In this document: piece after piece, positions 1-6,968 of the stretch
Position numbering within the stretch: the stretch's first letter is position 1
How the letters are laid out: each line of letters starts with the position of its first letter
Source: Planctomycetota bacterium
GTDB taxonomy: Bacteria; Planctomycetota; Phycisphaerae; Phycisphaerales; SM1A02
Assembly: GCA_003671065.1 (NCBI GenBank)
Contig: QWPU01000046.1
Coordinates: 1-13,399, forward strand
DNA length: 13,399 nt
Direction: 5' to 3'
Made by a program: the position numbers and the translations under genes
The notes under the pieces: generated by a model
The model's database searches: none
Told to the model about the DNA's origin: nothing
Seen by the model: the letters and a program-made list of their open reading frames with translations, nothing else

Positions 1-67
1 GAGTGCGACTGCAGGCGTGAACTGAGTTGTGCGTGTTGCGTCAACCTTTAGCCATTAAACGATCCGT

Positions 68-430
68 TCAATTCCACATAGACGCGTCGATGCCCAAGTG
101 CTTCGCGATACGTGTTGCGTAGTCCGCATCACCGCGAGCGATGTTGCGCAACTGGCAGATTTGCAGTTCCTTGCGAGTTGGTCGAAGTGCATCGGCGATG
201 CGACGCGCGGTGCGTTCGCGGTTTGCATCATCAAACAAGCCACAGAGTGCGGCAGTGTTCGCGGCATCATCAGGACTGCTGCGCGTTGGTTTCGTGAACG
301 GCAGATGATCTGCCATGCGTGCGTATCGCACCTGTGTCGCGCGTTCCACGCGCTCAAACAAAGTGCTCTCTTGCCCGCGATTGCGAGCATCAAGGAATCT
401 ATTGGAAAGATTTGGTTCGATAAGTGCCAT
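68..430 (-). CDS. small protein with catalase-related (C-terminal catalase-like) domain
   Basis: A 120-residue predicted soluble protein with no signal peptide or membrane segment. A GGAGG Shine-Dalgarno (437-441) lies 6 nt before the second of two adjacent ATGs (430) but only 3 nt before the first (433), so I chose 430. Residues about 61-117 fit the catalase-related domain found at the C-terminus of haem catalases: a leucine/arginine-rich helix (RERTARRIADAL), a Q-x-x-x-R segment, then DADYATRIAKHLGI, which resembles the usual 'DPDYGxRVAxALG' ending. Nothing resembling the catalase haem barrel is present upstream, so this is not a working catalase as it stands. It could be a stand-alone domain protein, a relic, or a chance resemblance; the family call is from memory. 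It lies 127 nt downstream of the respiratory operon on the same strand, with its own SD and a strong inverted repeat in the gap. Confidence 0.6.
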   Translation of the reverse strand: MALIEPNLSNRFLDARNRGQESTLFERVERATQVRYARMADHLPFTKPTRSSPDDAANTAALCGLFDDANRERTARRIADALRPTRKELQICQLRNIARGDADYATRIAKHLGIDASMWN

Positions 431-436
431 CATGTA

Positions 437-441
437 CCTCC
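437..441 (-). promoter_or_regulatory. Shine-Dalgarno of the catalase-related gene
   Basis: The minus strand reads GGAGG, 6 nt before the ATG at 430 and 3 nt before the ATG at 433. It supports the gene being real and favours the inner start. Confidence 0.6.
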
Positions 442-460
442 GCAGTTTGATGTCCTCAGC

Positions 461-481
461 CGCAACGCTGGGTGCGTTGCG
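461..481. repeat. perfect inverted repeat, 8-bp stem with 5-nt loop
   Basis: CGCAACGC and GCGTTGCG flank TGGGT, giving a perfect 8-bp GC-rich stem in the 127-nt gap between the last operon gene and the catalase-related gene. No T-run follows on either strand, so it is not a standard intrinsic terminator. It could be an mRNA hairpin protecting the operon's 3' end, a weak terminator, or a protein-binding site for the downstream gene, whose SD begins 20 nt away. Confidence 0.5.
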
Positions 482-557
482 CTATGGAGACTACGAATGA
501 GATGAGGTGCTTCGCTCCAATTTTTGTTGGTTCAGCACAAAGATGAGGGCACTTTCC

Positions 558-1034
558 TCATACAACCGGAGCGCGGCGAACACGACGAGCTGCGAAGAGA
601 CCGATCGCGCACAACGGTAGCCAGGCGAAAAGTTGCGGCCAGACTGCGGTCCACGCCGGCAACGCCGCACCCAAAGTGATGGGAAACACCGCGGAAACAG
701 CGGGTTCTGCGCCATCGGGATCGAGTGCGATGTTCCATACGCCTTCGGTTGGAAGTTCAAGCGTGGCGCGGACTTCGGTGTCGAAGGCGACTTGCGTGAG
801 CAGCGCGGAAACAGTGTGCCCGTGTTGATCAGTCGCAACAACTATGGCGCCTGCACGCCATGGTCCGATCCATGCGAACTCCACGGCGCCCACACGCATA
901 CTTGCTGGTGACACGATCACGGCGGCGCGCGCATCCAAGCGTTCGCCTGTCCATGCGACGACACCACCGTCAGCCAATGCAGGCGTGGCGGCGAGAAGCA
1001 TTGCAGTACACGCGATCGCATGCGTGCGCTTCAT
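558..1034 (-). CDS. exported, membrane-anchored FixH/YtkA-like protein, last gene of the respiratory operon
   Basis: A 158-residue protein. The N-terminus (MKRTHAIACTAMLLAATPALA) is a classical signal peptide with an A-L-A cleavage site near residue 21. Residues about 22-120 form a periplasmic beta-rich domain containing 'FDTEVRATLELPTEGVWNIAL', which resembles the YtkA/FixH pattern of a hydrophobic strand followed by 'p-G-x-W-x-i-x-l'. A single membrane helix (about 130-150) and an arginine-rich tail follow. The start is fixed by an ATGA overlap (1031-1034) with the upstream fusion gene; a longer in-frame extension to 1247 lies wholly inside that gene and lacks a signal peptide. FixH is usually encoded after FixG/CcoG in cbb3-assembly operons, and here the gene follows a CcoG/NapH-like domain, so a role in oxidase assembly or copper handling is a reasonable inference. 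The family match is weak. Confidence 0.72.
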   Translation of the reverse strand: MKRTHAIACTAMLLAATPALADGGVVAWTGERLDARAAVIVSPASMRVGAVEFAWIGPWRAGAIVVATDQHGHTVSALLTQVAFDTEVRATLELPTEGVWNIALDPDGAEPAVSAVFPITLGAALPAWTAVWPQLFAWLPLCAIGLFAARRVRRAPVV

Positions 1035-3262
1035 GGTCCAAACCCCGCTGTTCCGCGCATTTCCATCGGTTGAAACACAATCCATGCTGCTGCGGCCCAC
1101 AACGCAATCAACACGAGCGCTGGAGTGATCCAACGCAGCGTGACTGATGCGTTCAATGCGCTGATGCGCGCGATGCTCCACCACAACACAGCAAGCGACG
1201 CGCTCAATCCGCATGACAACGCGAGTAACTGCGCGGGCACAAGCCACTCAGGCGCGGCGACGCAGCAACTCATGATGCGATCAGGTTCATCGGCGATGAG
1301 CGCGAGATCATGCAACACGCGTCGTGACGATGCCTCAGCTGTTGGCCAACCTGTGACGAGATGAAATCCGAAGTGATACAGCCACACTGATGCGCCGAGT
1401 GGAATCGTTGCGAGTGCGATGCGTGTGAATCGTTGCGCGAATTGCGCGCCGCGCGTTGCGAGTGCTGCGAGCGCGATCAATGCAATGCCTCCGCTCAACG
1501 CGACAACAACGAACGCGCCTTGCATGCACCATGATGCGACAGCGAGTTGCGCGCTTCGTTCATCGAGAATCGCGACGATCGGGGCAGTCATTCCCGCTGC
1601 ATTTGCGATCGCGCCTGCGGTGAAGACAACCGCGAGCACGCCGACATCAGTGCGCGCCGCAAGTGTTCCGAGTCCGCTGCGCCATTGCGCTCGCGCGAGA
1701 TCAAGTGCTGGAACAACGGTCACGATTCCAATGTTGCCATGAGGACACGCGCTCACACAGTCGAGACACGATGTGCAATCAAGATTGCCTTGTTTCTTCG
1801 GCATGAAGAGACCGAGTCCGCAGGCCTTGAGGCAATCGTGCGTTTCACAACGCGCGCAGACTTCAGGATCAAGCGCGCGCACTTCTCGCACGGAGACCGT
1901 TGAGAGCATCATCTGGTACTGACCGATTGGGCAGACATAGCGGCAGAAACTTGCACCTTCAAAGAGCAAATCTATCGCAGTCGCTGTCAGAAGAAACGCG
2001 CCGAGCACTGCGACCGCGGCCAACGGACTCGCCCACAGATCGAACGCTTCGTAGAGGACAAGCCACAGCACGATGAGCGAGACTGCGAGATATTTCGAAC
2101 GCAACGCCGCTGGCCACGCGCGCGTTGGGCGAATCCAACGACGAAGGACTGAGCGAGGCGCGATGAGTGGGCACGCCATACACGCGACATTTCCCAGCGC
2201 AAGAATCGCGATGACTGCGACTCCGCGCCAATGCGTCCATGGAAGTGTTCCTGCGAGATTCATTGGCGCGTCTTGTGGACCGATCACGCCATCAAGCGCG
2301 ATGAGTAACGCAACCGCCAGCAAGAGCAATCGAAGTGCGAGTCGCGCGCGAGAAGAACGCAGGAGCGTGCCGAGCAGCGGAATGCGCAAGAGATCTGACT
2401 GCGTCTCGCGCGGTGTCTTCGTCGAAAGCACGGTGAGCGAAATCGTGCGAGGCTTTGCGCGTACTCCGAACGAACCGCGTGGAAGAAAGTGCGACGCAGT
2501 GATGACAACCGCTGGCACCAGATACACCGCGCTACCTGGAATCCACATGATTCCCGCGGCAAGATGCTGATCTTGCAACGCATCGAGGCCGCGCGCAGTT
2601 GAGATCGACTCATACCACGGATACACCACACCACCCGCAAACGCGAGATACGCCGCAACAAGTGTGTTCGCAAGATCCGCAACAACGAGATACGGCACCA
2701 TGAGTAATCGCACCACGCGGCGTCGATACGGAAACGGCTCAATCACAGGCATCCAGAACAATAGACCTGCTGCGAACATTGTGAAATGTTCGAGTCGGTG
2801 CATCGTCGGATCTTGCAGCGCCGCGATGTAGGCAGCGGGAACATGCCACGCGAGCGTTGCGCAACTCATCAATACGAGGGCCGTGATGGGATGCGTCACA
2901 ACACGCAGTACCGCGCGCACGCTTGGTGCCGCGAGAATCGGCCCCACAATGCTGCGACGAAATGCGCGCGGCGTGCCAAACAGCATCGGCATCGCTGGCG
3001 ACGCGAGCCACATCAGCGGCGGCGCGATCATCGCAAGCACTAGATGCTGCACCATGTGCGCCGAAAGCATGCGCTCCGCAGCCGCGTCGATGGGCGACGC
3101 GAGCGCGACGAGCAGCGCGCTCCATCCTGCGAGAAATGCGCAGAGTCGCCACACGCCGAATCGCGCGCGCGACACATCACTCTTCATTCGCAACGCATGC
3201 CAACCACGCGCATAGATCGCGCACGACACGATGCAGGCCGCAAGCACCCACGGCGCGTTCAT
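1031..3262 (-). CDS. fusion of CtaG-like oxidase assembly protein with CcoG/NapH-like membrane ferredoxin
   Basis: A 743-residue polytopic membrane protein in two parts. Residues about 1-265 look like the caa3-type CtaG family: many helices with conserved histidines in 'SAHMVQHLVLAMIAPPL' (H69, H73), 'HRLEHFTMFAAGLLFW' (H155, H159) and 'DQHLAAGIMW' (H233). Residues about 305-525 look like the CcoG/NapH family: a CxxC in a membrane helix (C361, C364), 'FCRYVCPIGQ' (C440, C444), then two ferredoxin motifs, C469-x2-C472-x4-C477-x3-C481 and C496-x2-C499-x2-C502-x3-C506-P. A third region (about 535-735) adds about five helices with histidines in 'WLYHFGFHL' (H630, H634). CtaG proteins are needed for CuB insertion in caa3 oxidases and CcoG is a cupric reductase, so the fusion may join copper reduction to delivery. 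It abuts cytochrome b (TAA|ATG) and overlaps the next gene by ATGA. Confidence 0.88.
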   Translation of the reverse strand: MNAPWVLAACIVSCAIYARGWHALRMKSDVSRARFGVWRLCAFLAGWSALLVALASPIDAAAERMLSAHMVQHLVLAMIAPPLMWLASPAMPMLFGTPRAFRRSIVGPILAAPSVRAVLRVVTHPITALVLMSCATLAWHVPAAYIAALQDPTMHRLEHFTMFAAGLLFWMPVIEPFPYRRRVVRLLMVPYLVVADLANTLVAAYLAFAGGVVYPWYESISTARGLDALQDQHLAAGIMWIPGSAVYLVPAVVITASHFLPRGSFGVRAKPRTISLTVLSTKTPRETQSDLLRIPLLGTLLRSSRARLALRLLLLAVALLIALDGVIGPQDAPMNLAGTLPWTHWRGVAVIAILALGNVACMACPLIAPRSVLRRWIRPTRAWPAALRSKYLAVSLIVLWLVLYEAFDLWASPLAAVAVLGAFLLTATAIDLLFEGASFCRYVCPIGQYQMMLSTVSVREVRALDPEVCARCETHDCLKACGLGLFMPKKQGNLDCTSCLDCVSACPHGNIGIVTVVPALDLARAQWRSGLGTLAARTDVGVLAVVFTAGAIANAAGMTAPIVAILDERSAQLAVASWCMQGAFVVVALSGGIALIALAALATRGAQFAQRFTRIALATIPLGASVWLYHFGFHLVTGWPTAEASSRRVLHDLALIADEPDRIMSCCVAAPEWLVPAQLLALSCGLSASLAVLWWSIARISALNASVTLRWITPALVLIALWAAAAWIVFQPMEMRGTAGFGP

Positions 3263-4780
3263 TTACTTCGTCGCCGCGGGCATCGCATCACGCGATGATT
3301 GTTGTTCAAGCGCGCCCGGAATGGCCGCGCGCAAATCTCCGCCATCAAGCGTGGTGAGATACGCGACCAACGCCTGCGTCTCTGCGCTCGAAAGCGTCTT
3401 GCCATACGCAGGCATGTTGCCGCCACCTTGCTGCACCTGACGCACGAGTTGATCCCACGACAAACGCGTGGCAACTTCCGTGAGATCTGGTCCGCGCTCG
3501 CCACCGGCGCCACCGATTGCGTGGCAATTGCGGCATTGCGCAAACTGAAACTCCAGCGCGCCTTGCAGCTCAAGTGGCGTGCGATGCTCAGTGAATTCCA
3601 CTGGGCTCGGCGCAGAAGTCCACGCATTCATGTCAGGACTCCAAGGGCTCTTCATGCCAAGCACGGTGAGTACTCCAGCGCCGACGACGATGATGATGAG
3701 CGCGATCACTGAGAGTGGTCGACGCGTTGGTGCGCGTTCGCCGCGATTGCAAAAGAACGGAAACGCCGCAAGAAACGCGATGCCGAGTGGCGGACCGATG
3801 AGGAGCAGCGGCGTTTCAACCGAGGGGGGAAGCAACGCAAGCGCTGCGAAGATCCACAAGAACAAACCATCAGGACGCGGTGAAGCGTTGATGTTCGTTG
3901 GATCAGGAAGTTCGCCTGGACCGAAAGGACCGCACCACGCTGCAACGCCAACGAGCGCAATGAGCAACGCGCCACAGACAACCATGTCGCGCCGCGCGGC
4001 ATCAGGATAGAACGGAACACCCGTCTTCTTCGTGCGCGCTTCGTAGCCTTCGCGATAGGTCGCAGGTTCAACAACCGCGCCGACCTTCGGCATCTCACTG
4101 ATGCCGTGACGCAGCACTGAATACAAGTGGAAGCCGAGCAGCGCGATCGCGCTACCAGGCAACACGAACACATGCAACGCGAAGAAGCGCGTGAGTGTCG
4201 CGCCAGAAATGTCAGGACCACCAAGGACCAACGCGCGCACCTGATTTCCGATGACAGGCGCACGATCAGCAATCGACGCACCGATGCCAAGTCCCCAATA
4301 CGCATCGGCATCCCAACGCATGATTTGCCCAGTAAACGCGAGGCCAAGCGTTGTCACGCACAACAACACGCCTGCGACCCAAGTGAGTTCGCGCGGATAT
4401 TTGTAACTGCCGTGCAAAAACACTTGCGCCAAGTGAATCAGCATCATGAAGCACATCGCGTTTGAACTCCATCCGTGGATCGCACGGAGGAACCAACCAA
4501 ACGGCACTGTGGTGTCGATGTAGACCAGGCTGTCGTAGGCTTGCGCCGCACTCGGCGCGTAGAGCGTTGCGAGCACGATGCCGCTTGCGATCTGAATCGT
4601 GAAGAACATGAGCGTCGCGCTGCCGAAGACATACCACCACTTCGCATTGCGTGGCACGCGATGGAACATTGAGTGGCGCAAGATCCACAGCAAGCCCGTG
4701 CGATCATCAAGCCATTGCACTGCTTTGAGGCCGACGCGTTTCGCGTCGTGAATTGCGACTTTTGAATCAGGGATGTGCAC
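3263..4780 (-). CDS. cytochrome b of a bc-type complex with fused C-terminal cytochrome c
   Basis: A 505-residue subunit that would carry the quinol sites and both b haems, with an attached c haem on the positive side. Haem b ligands are H102/H116 (H-x13-H) and H203/H218 (H-x14-H); the 14-residue second spacing is the b6f/menaquinol-type pattern. After the N-terminal four-helix domain comes a C-terminal domain with 'PDPTNINASPRP', where the usual Qo-site PEWY/PDWY is replaced by PDGL (303-306). Residues about 403-480 form a class I cytochrome c domain: C416-R-N-C419-H420, with M456 in 'GGGNMPAYG' as the likely sixth ligand. The start is GTG (4778-4780), directly abutting the Rieske stop TGA, with AGGAGG 8 nt upstream. 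Fused b/c subunits are known in Firmicutes and some Deltaproteobacteria; here cytochrome b is full length rather than split. Confidence 0.95.
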   Translation of the reverse strand: MHIPDSKVAIHDAKRVGLKAVQWLDDRTGLLWILRHSMFHRVPRNAKWWYVFGSATLMFFTIQIASGIVLATLYAPSAAQAYDSLVYIDTTVPFGWFLRAIHGWSSNAMCFMMLIHLAQVFLHGSYKYPRELTWVAGVLLCVTTLGLAFTGQIMRWDADAYWGLGIGASIADRAPVIGNQVRALVLGGPDISGATLTRFFALHVFVLPGSAIALLGFHLYSVLRHGISEMPKVGAVVEPATYREGYEARTKKTGVPFYPDAARRDMVVCGALLIALVGVAAWCGPFGPGELPDPTNINASPRPDGLFLWIFAALALLPPSVETPLLLIGPPLGIAFLAAFPFFCNRGERAPTRRPLSVIALIIIVVGAGVLTVLGMKSPWSPDMNAWTSAPSPVEFTEHRTPLELQGALEFQFAQCRNCHAIGGAGGERGPDLTEVATRLSWDQLVRQVQQGGGNMPAYGKTLSSAETQALVAYLTTLDGGDLRAAIPGALEQQSSRDAMPAATK

Positions 4781-5368
4781 TCAGGTCCCCTCCTGCAAGC
4801 CTGGCAATCGACCAGCGAGAATTTCGAGCGTGCCGTTGGTGATGCGCCATTGATATTCAAAGAGTCCGCGAGGCGGTGGACCTGACGCGCGCGAACCGTC
4901 TTCGTAATACGCACCGCCGTGGCAGGGGCACATGAAGAGGCGCGACTGTTCAAACCACTCGACTGGGCAACCGAGGTGCGCGCAATTCACTGCAAACACC
5001 TGGAATTTCCCTGCTTCCACGCAACGCACATAGCACGCGGTCGCGCTGGTCATGCCGTCATCAGGAGCGCTGACGACCTTCTTGAACTTTAAGAGCACTG
5101 TGGCTCCGACCGTAAATCCGCTTGCGGGCGCGAGTGGAATCCAAGTGTCGGGATCAGCATTACGCGCTGGAGCGATGGCTGCGCCGATGATTGGTGCCGC
5201 GACAAGCACGCCACCGATTGTCATCAGCGTGGTGCCAGCTGCGAAGAGAAAGCCGCGACGATTGCCGCCGGTTTTGCCCTCGGTTTTGCCGCCTCCACAA
5301 CCGCCGCATGATGCTGGTGCGTCTGGTGCTGATTCGTTTGAGGCGCGATCTGATTCATGCTCGCTCAT
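4781..5368 (-). CDS. Rieske [2Fe-2S] protein of the bc complex
   Basis: A 195-residue Rieske subunit that would move electrons from quinol at the Qo site to cytochrome c. Box 1 is C129-A-H131-L-G-C134 and box 2 is C147-P-C149-H150. The cluster ligands would be C129, H131, C147 and H150, and C134-C149 the stabilising disulfide; all are present. 'NRRGFLF' (R37, R38) followed by a hydrophobic helix (about 40-66) is a Tat-type uncleaved signal anchor, normal for Rieske proteins. 'SGPPPRGLFEY' is the usual proline loop. The N-terminal 35 residues are odd: an acidic stretch, then 'SCGGCGGGKTEGKTGG', a CxxC with glycine repeats on the expected cytoplasmic side. The start overlaps the upstream cytochrome gene by ATGA, with AAGGA (5378-5382) 9 nt upstream. 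Confidence 0.96.
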   Translation of the reverse strand: MSEHESDRASNESAPDAPASCGGCGGGKTEGKTGGNRRGFLFAAGTTLMTIGGVLVAAPIIGAAIAPARNADPDTWIPLAPASGFTVGATVLLKFKKVVSAPDDGMTSATACYVRCVEAGKFQVFAVNCAHLGCPVEWFEQSRLFMCPCHGGAYYEDGSRASGPPPRGLFEYQWRITNGTLEILAGRLPGLQEGT

Positions 5369-6147
5369 GGTGCGGAGTCCTTCGATTCGTTCATGCTCAA
5401 TCCAGTGCCGCGAAGACTTGCGAGATACGCGACGAGATCGTCGACATTCGCAGCCGTCAAACTCGCCAGCGCAGGTTGACCTGCAGTAGTTGGAAATGGA
5501 CCATTCGCTGCGGGCATTGCGGCCTTTGCATCGTTGCGACCGTTGGGGTCGTTGCGACCGTTGCGATCGTTGCGACCAAACACAATACTCGTGCGCAGAT
5601 GTTGATCGCTCACGAGGCGCAAGTAGAACGGATCAGTCACGCTGCCTGCGGTTGTATTGTCTTGCGTGTGACACACGAGGCAATGGGTTGCGAATGTCGA
5701 CGCACCGCGTGAGGCGTCGCCGAGACCCGCCGTGTGCTTCCACGGAATCGTTGACGCGACTGCGTTCGAAGCGCCCCACTGCGAGTTCATCGTGGTGATG
5801 AACGCTTGAAGTTGCGCGTCTGTTGTTCCGCCAAGGGCTTCAACGCCACCGATGGAATGCGTGCCGAAGCCTGGCATGCGCGTGCCTGGAATGCCATCAC
5901 GCAACATCGCAAGCATTGCATCAGCAGGAACTGACGCGAGATACGACGCGTCAGTGAGTGGTCGCGCTGGTCCTTGCGCGCCGTTCACGCCGTGACAACC
6001 TGAGCAGTTCGTCGCGTAGTAACTCTGAAAGCCTGCAACTGTCGTGACATCAATAGGCTTCGCGCGCGGCGCTGGTTTGCCGGGAAGTTGATCGCAACTT
6101 GCGCACAGCACACTCAACAGCGCAAGTGATCGAGGCAAGCGCATCAT
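5365..6147 (-). CDS. diheme cytochrome c of the bc complex (QcrC-like by position)
   Basis: A 260-residue exported cytochrome with two class I domains. Sites are C48-S-G-C51-H52 with likely ligand M91 ('TRMPGFG'), and C156-L-V-C159-H160 with likely ligand M211. The N-terminus (MMRLPRSLALLSVLCASCDQ) is a short signal sequence with cysteines at 15 and 18. Either could be a lipidated residue, but neither fits a classic lipobox, so lipid anchoring is uncertain. No other membrane helix is obvious. Position between oxidase subunit III and Rieske matches actinobacterial QcrC, which carries electrons directly to aa3 oxidase; that role is inferred here. Residues 191-206 are an unusual R-N-D/N-G repeat encoded by a 9-bp minisatellite just before M211. 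The ATG overlaps the upstream stop by ATGA; a second ATG follows at once. Confidence 0.92.
   Translation of the reverse strand: MMRLPRSLALLSVLCASCDQLPGKPAPRAKPIDVTTVAGFQSYYATNCSGCHGVNGAQGPARPLTDASYLASVPADAMLAMLRDGIPGTRMPGFGTHSIGGVEALGGTTDAQLQAFITTMNSQWGASNAVASTIPWKHTAGLGDASRGASTFATHCLVCHTQDNTTAGSVTDPFYLRLVSDQHLRTSIVFGRNDRNGRNDPNGRNDAKAAMPAANGPFPTTAGQPALASLTAANVDDLVAYLASLRGTGLSMNESKDSAP
5531..5575 (-). repeat. five tandem 9-bp units inside the diheme cytochrome c gene
   Basis: On the plus strand the units are TCGTTGCGA, CCGTTGGGG, TCGTTGCGA, CCGTTGCGA and TCGTTGCGA, alternating T and C at position 1, with one unit degenerate. They encode a three-residue period (RND, RNG, RND, PNG, RND) in the loop between the second CxxCH and its methionine ligand. 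Changes of whole units keep the frame. Confidence 0.9.
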
Positions 6148-6968
6148 CGTGAACCACCCTTCGATTGCTCGACATCAAGGCGCTCTGCAATCGTCTGACC
6201 AAACTGCAATCGCACCATGTTGAAGCGCGCAACCACGCCACCACACGCACAACCAAACGCAATCTGACTCGCAAGAAACCACGGCCACGAGATGTGTTGT
6301 TCAAGCGTGGGGTTCACCACATGAAGACTCGCCCACGCGACACCTGTCCACAGAATCGGCGCAATGATTCCGCCTGCGATGAGTGGACGCTTCGGCATCA
6401 TTGGCAGCGCGACAACGAAGATCAGTCCAACCATGAGGCTCAGCGAAACATGCAGAAACGCAGAGCATGCGAACCAAGTTCCGTTGAATGACTTGAGTGC
6501 TTCTTCGCTGGCGCTACCGATTGATGGCAGCACCACACCCGCGAGCAAATTGATCGGCATCCAAATACTGCCAGCATCGATGATGCCCCACGCGGCTGCG
6601 ACGATAGCCATTGCGGCCGCGCCAATGAGGCCTCCGACAAGACCGCTTCGATACGGATGAATCTCTTCAGGTACGAGCTTACGCACGGTGTGGCGTGGCG
6701 TGCTGCGTGGAGCGAGCACTGGCGCTGGCAGTGGAATCTCACACTGCGCGATCGGAATTTCTTCCGTTGCTTCATGCGGAAACACTTCGCGAAACCAACC
6801 GACAAGTCCGACGATCGCGCACGCTGCACCAGTCACACTCACGAGCACATGCGTGACGATGCCTGCAAACACCAGCGTGCAGCCGAACGCAGTAATGAGC
6901 GGCCAAGGTGTTGGTCGCGGAATCGCGCGTAAGTACGGCGCTTCATGCTCATTCGGCGCATCACTCAC
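6144..6968 (-). CDS. multi-pass membrane protein of unknown function inside the bc/caa3 operon
   Basis: A 274-residue membrane protein I do not recognise. The start is GTG at 6968: it overlaps the coxC stop as GTGA and has AAGGAGGT (6974-6981) 5 nt upstream. A longer ATG reading (7028) lies inside coxC and adds an unconvincing N-terminus. Two membrane helices (about 22-58) are followed by 'WFREVFPHEATEEIPI' (58-73), a cytoplasmic-looking proline-rich linker (about 74-105), then about five helices (108-130, 137-150, 166-188, 195-216, 229-248). Between helices are 'SASEEALKSFNGTW' (152-165) and 'HVVNPTLEQHISWPWF' (216-231). The position, where oxidase subunit IV is often encoded, suggests an accessory oxidase or supercomplex subunit. 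It has no cysteine motif or haem site, so a redox role is unlikely. Confidence 0.85.
   Translation of the reverse strand: MSDAPNEHEAPYLRAIPRPTPWPLITAFGCTLVFAGIVTHVLVSVTGAACAIVGLVGWFREVFPHEATEEIPIAQCEIPLPAPVLAPRSTPRHTVRKLVPEEIHPYRSGLVGGLIGAAAMAIVAAAWGIIDAGSIWMPINLLAGVVLPSIGSASEEALKSFNGTWFACSAFLHVSLSLMVGLIFVVALPMMPKRPLIAGGIIAPILWTGVAWASLHVVNPTLEQHISWPWFLASQIAFGCACGGVVARFNMVRLQFGQTIAERLDVEQSKGGSR

Noticed and set aside
1..67. Possible gene end or RNA at the left edge
   Set aside because: An ATG just after the catalase-related stop closes after four codons, and nothing else is readable in 67 bases.
98..505. 135-codon plus-strand frame opposite the catalase-related gene
   Set aside because: The minus-strand frame has a GGAGG SD and a domain-like pattern, whereas this one has neither and is Cys/Arg-rich like other shadow frames.
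1035..1247. N-terminal extension of the FixH-like gene to an ATG at 1247
   Set aside because: The extension lies fully inside the upstream fusion gene and would bury a clear signal peptide. The ATGA overlap start at 1034 fits the operon pattern.
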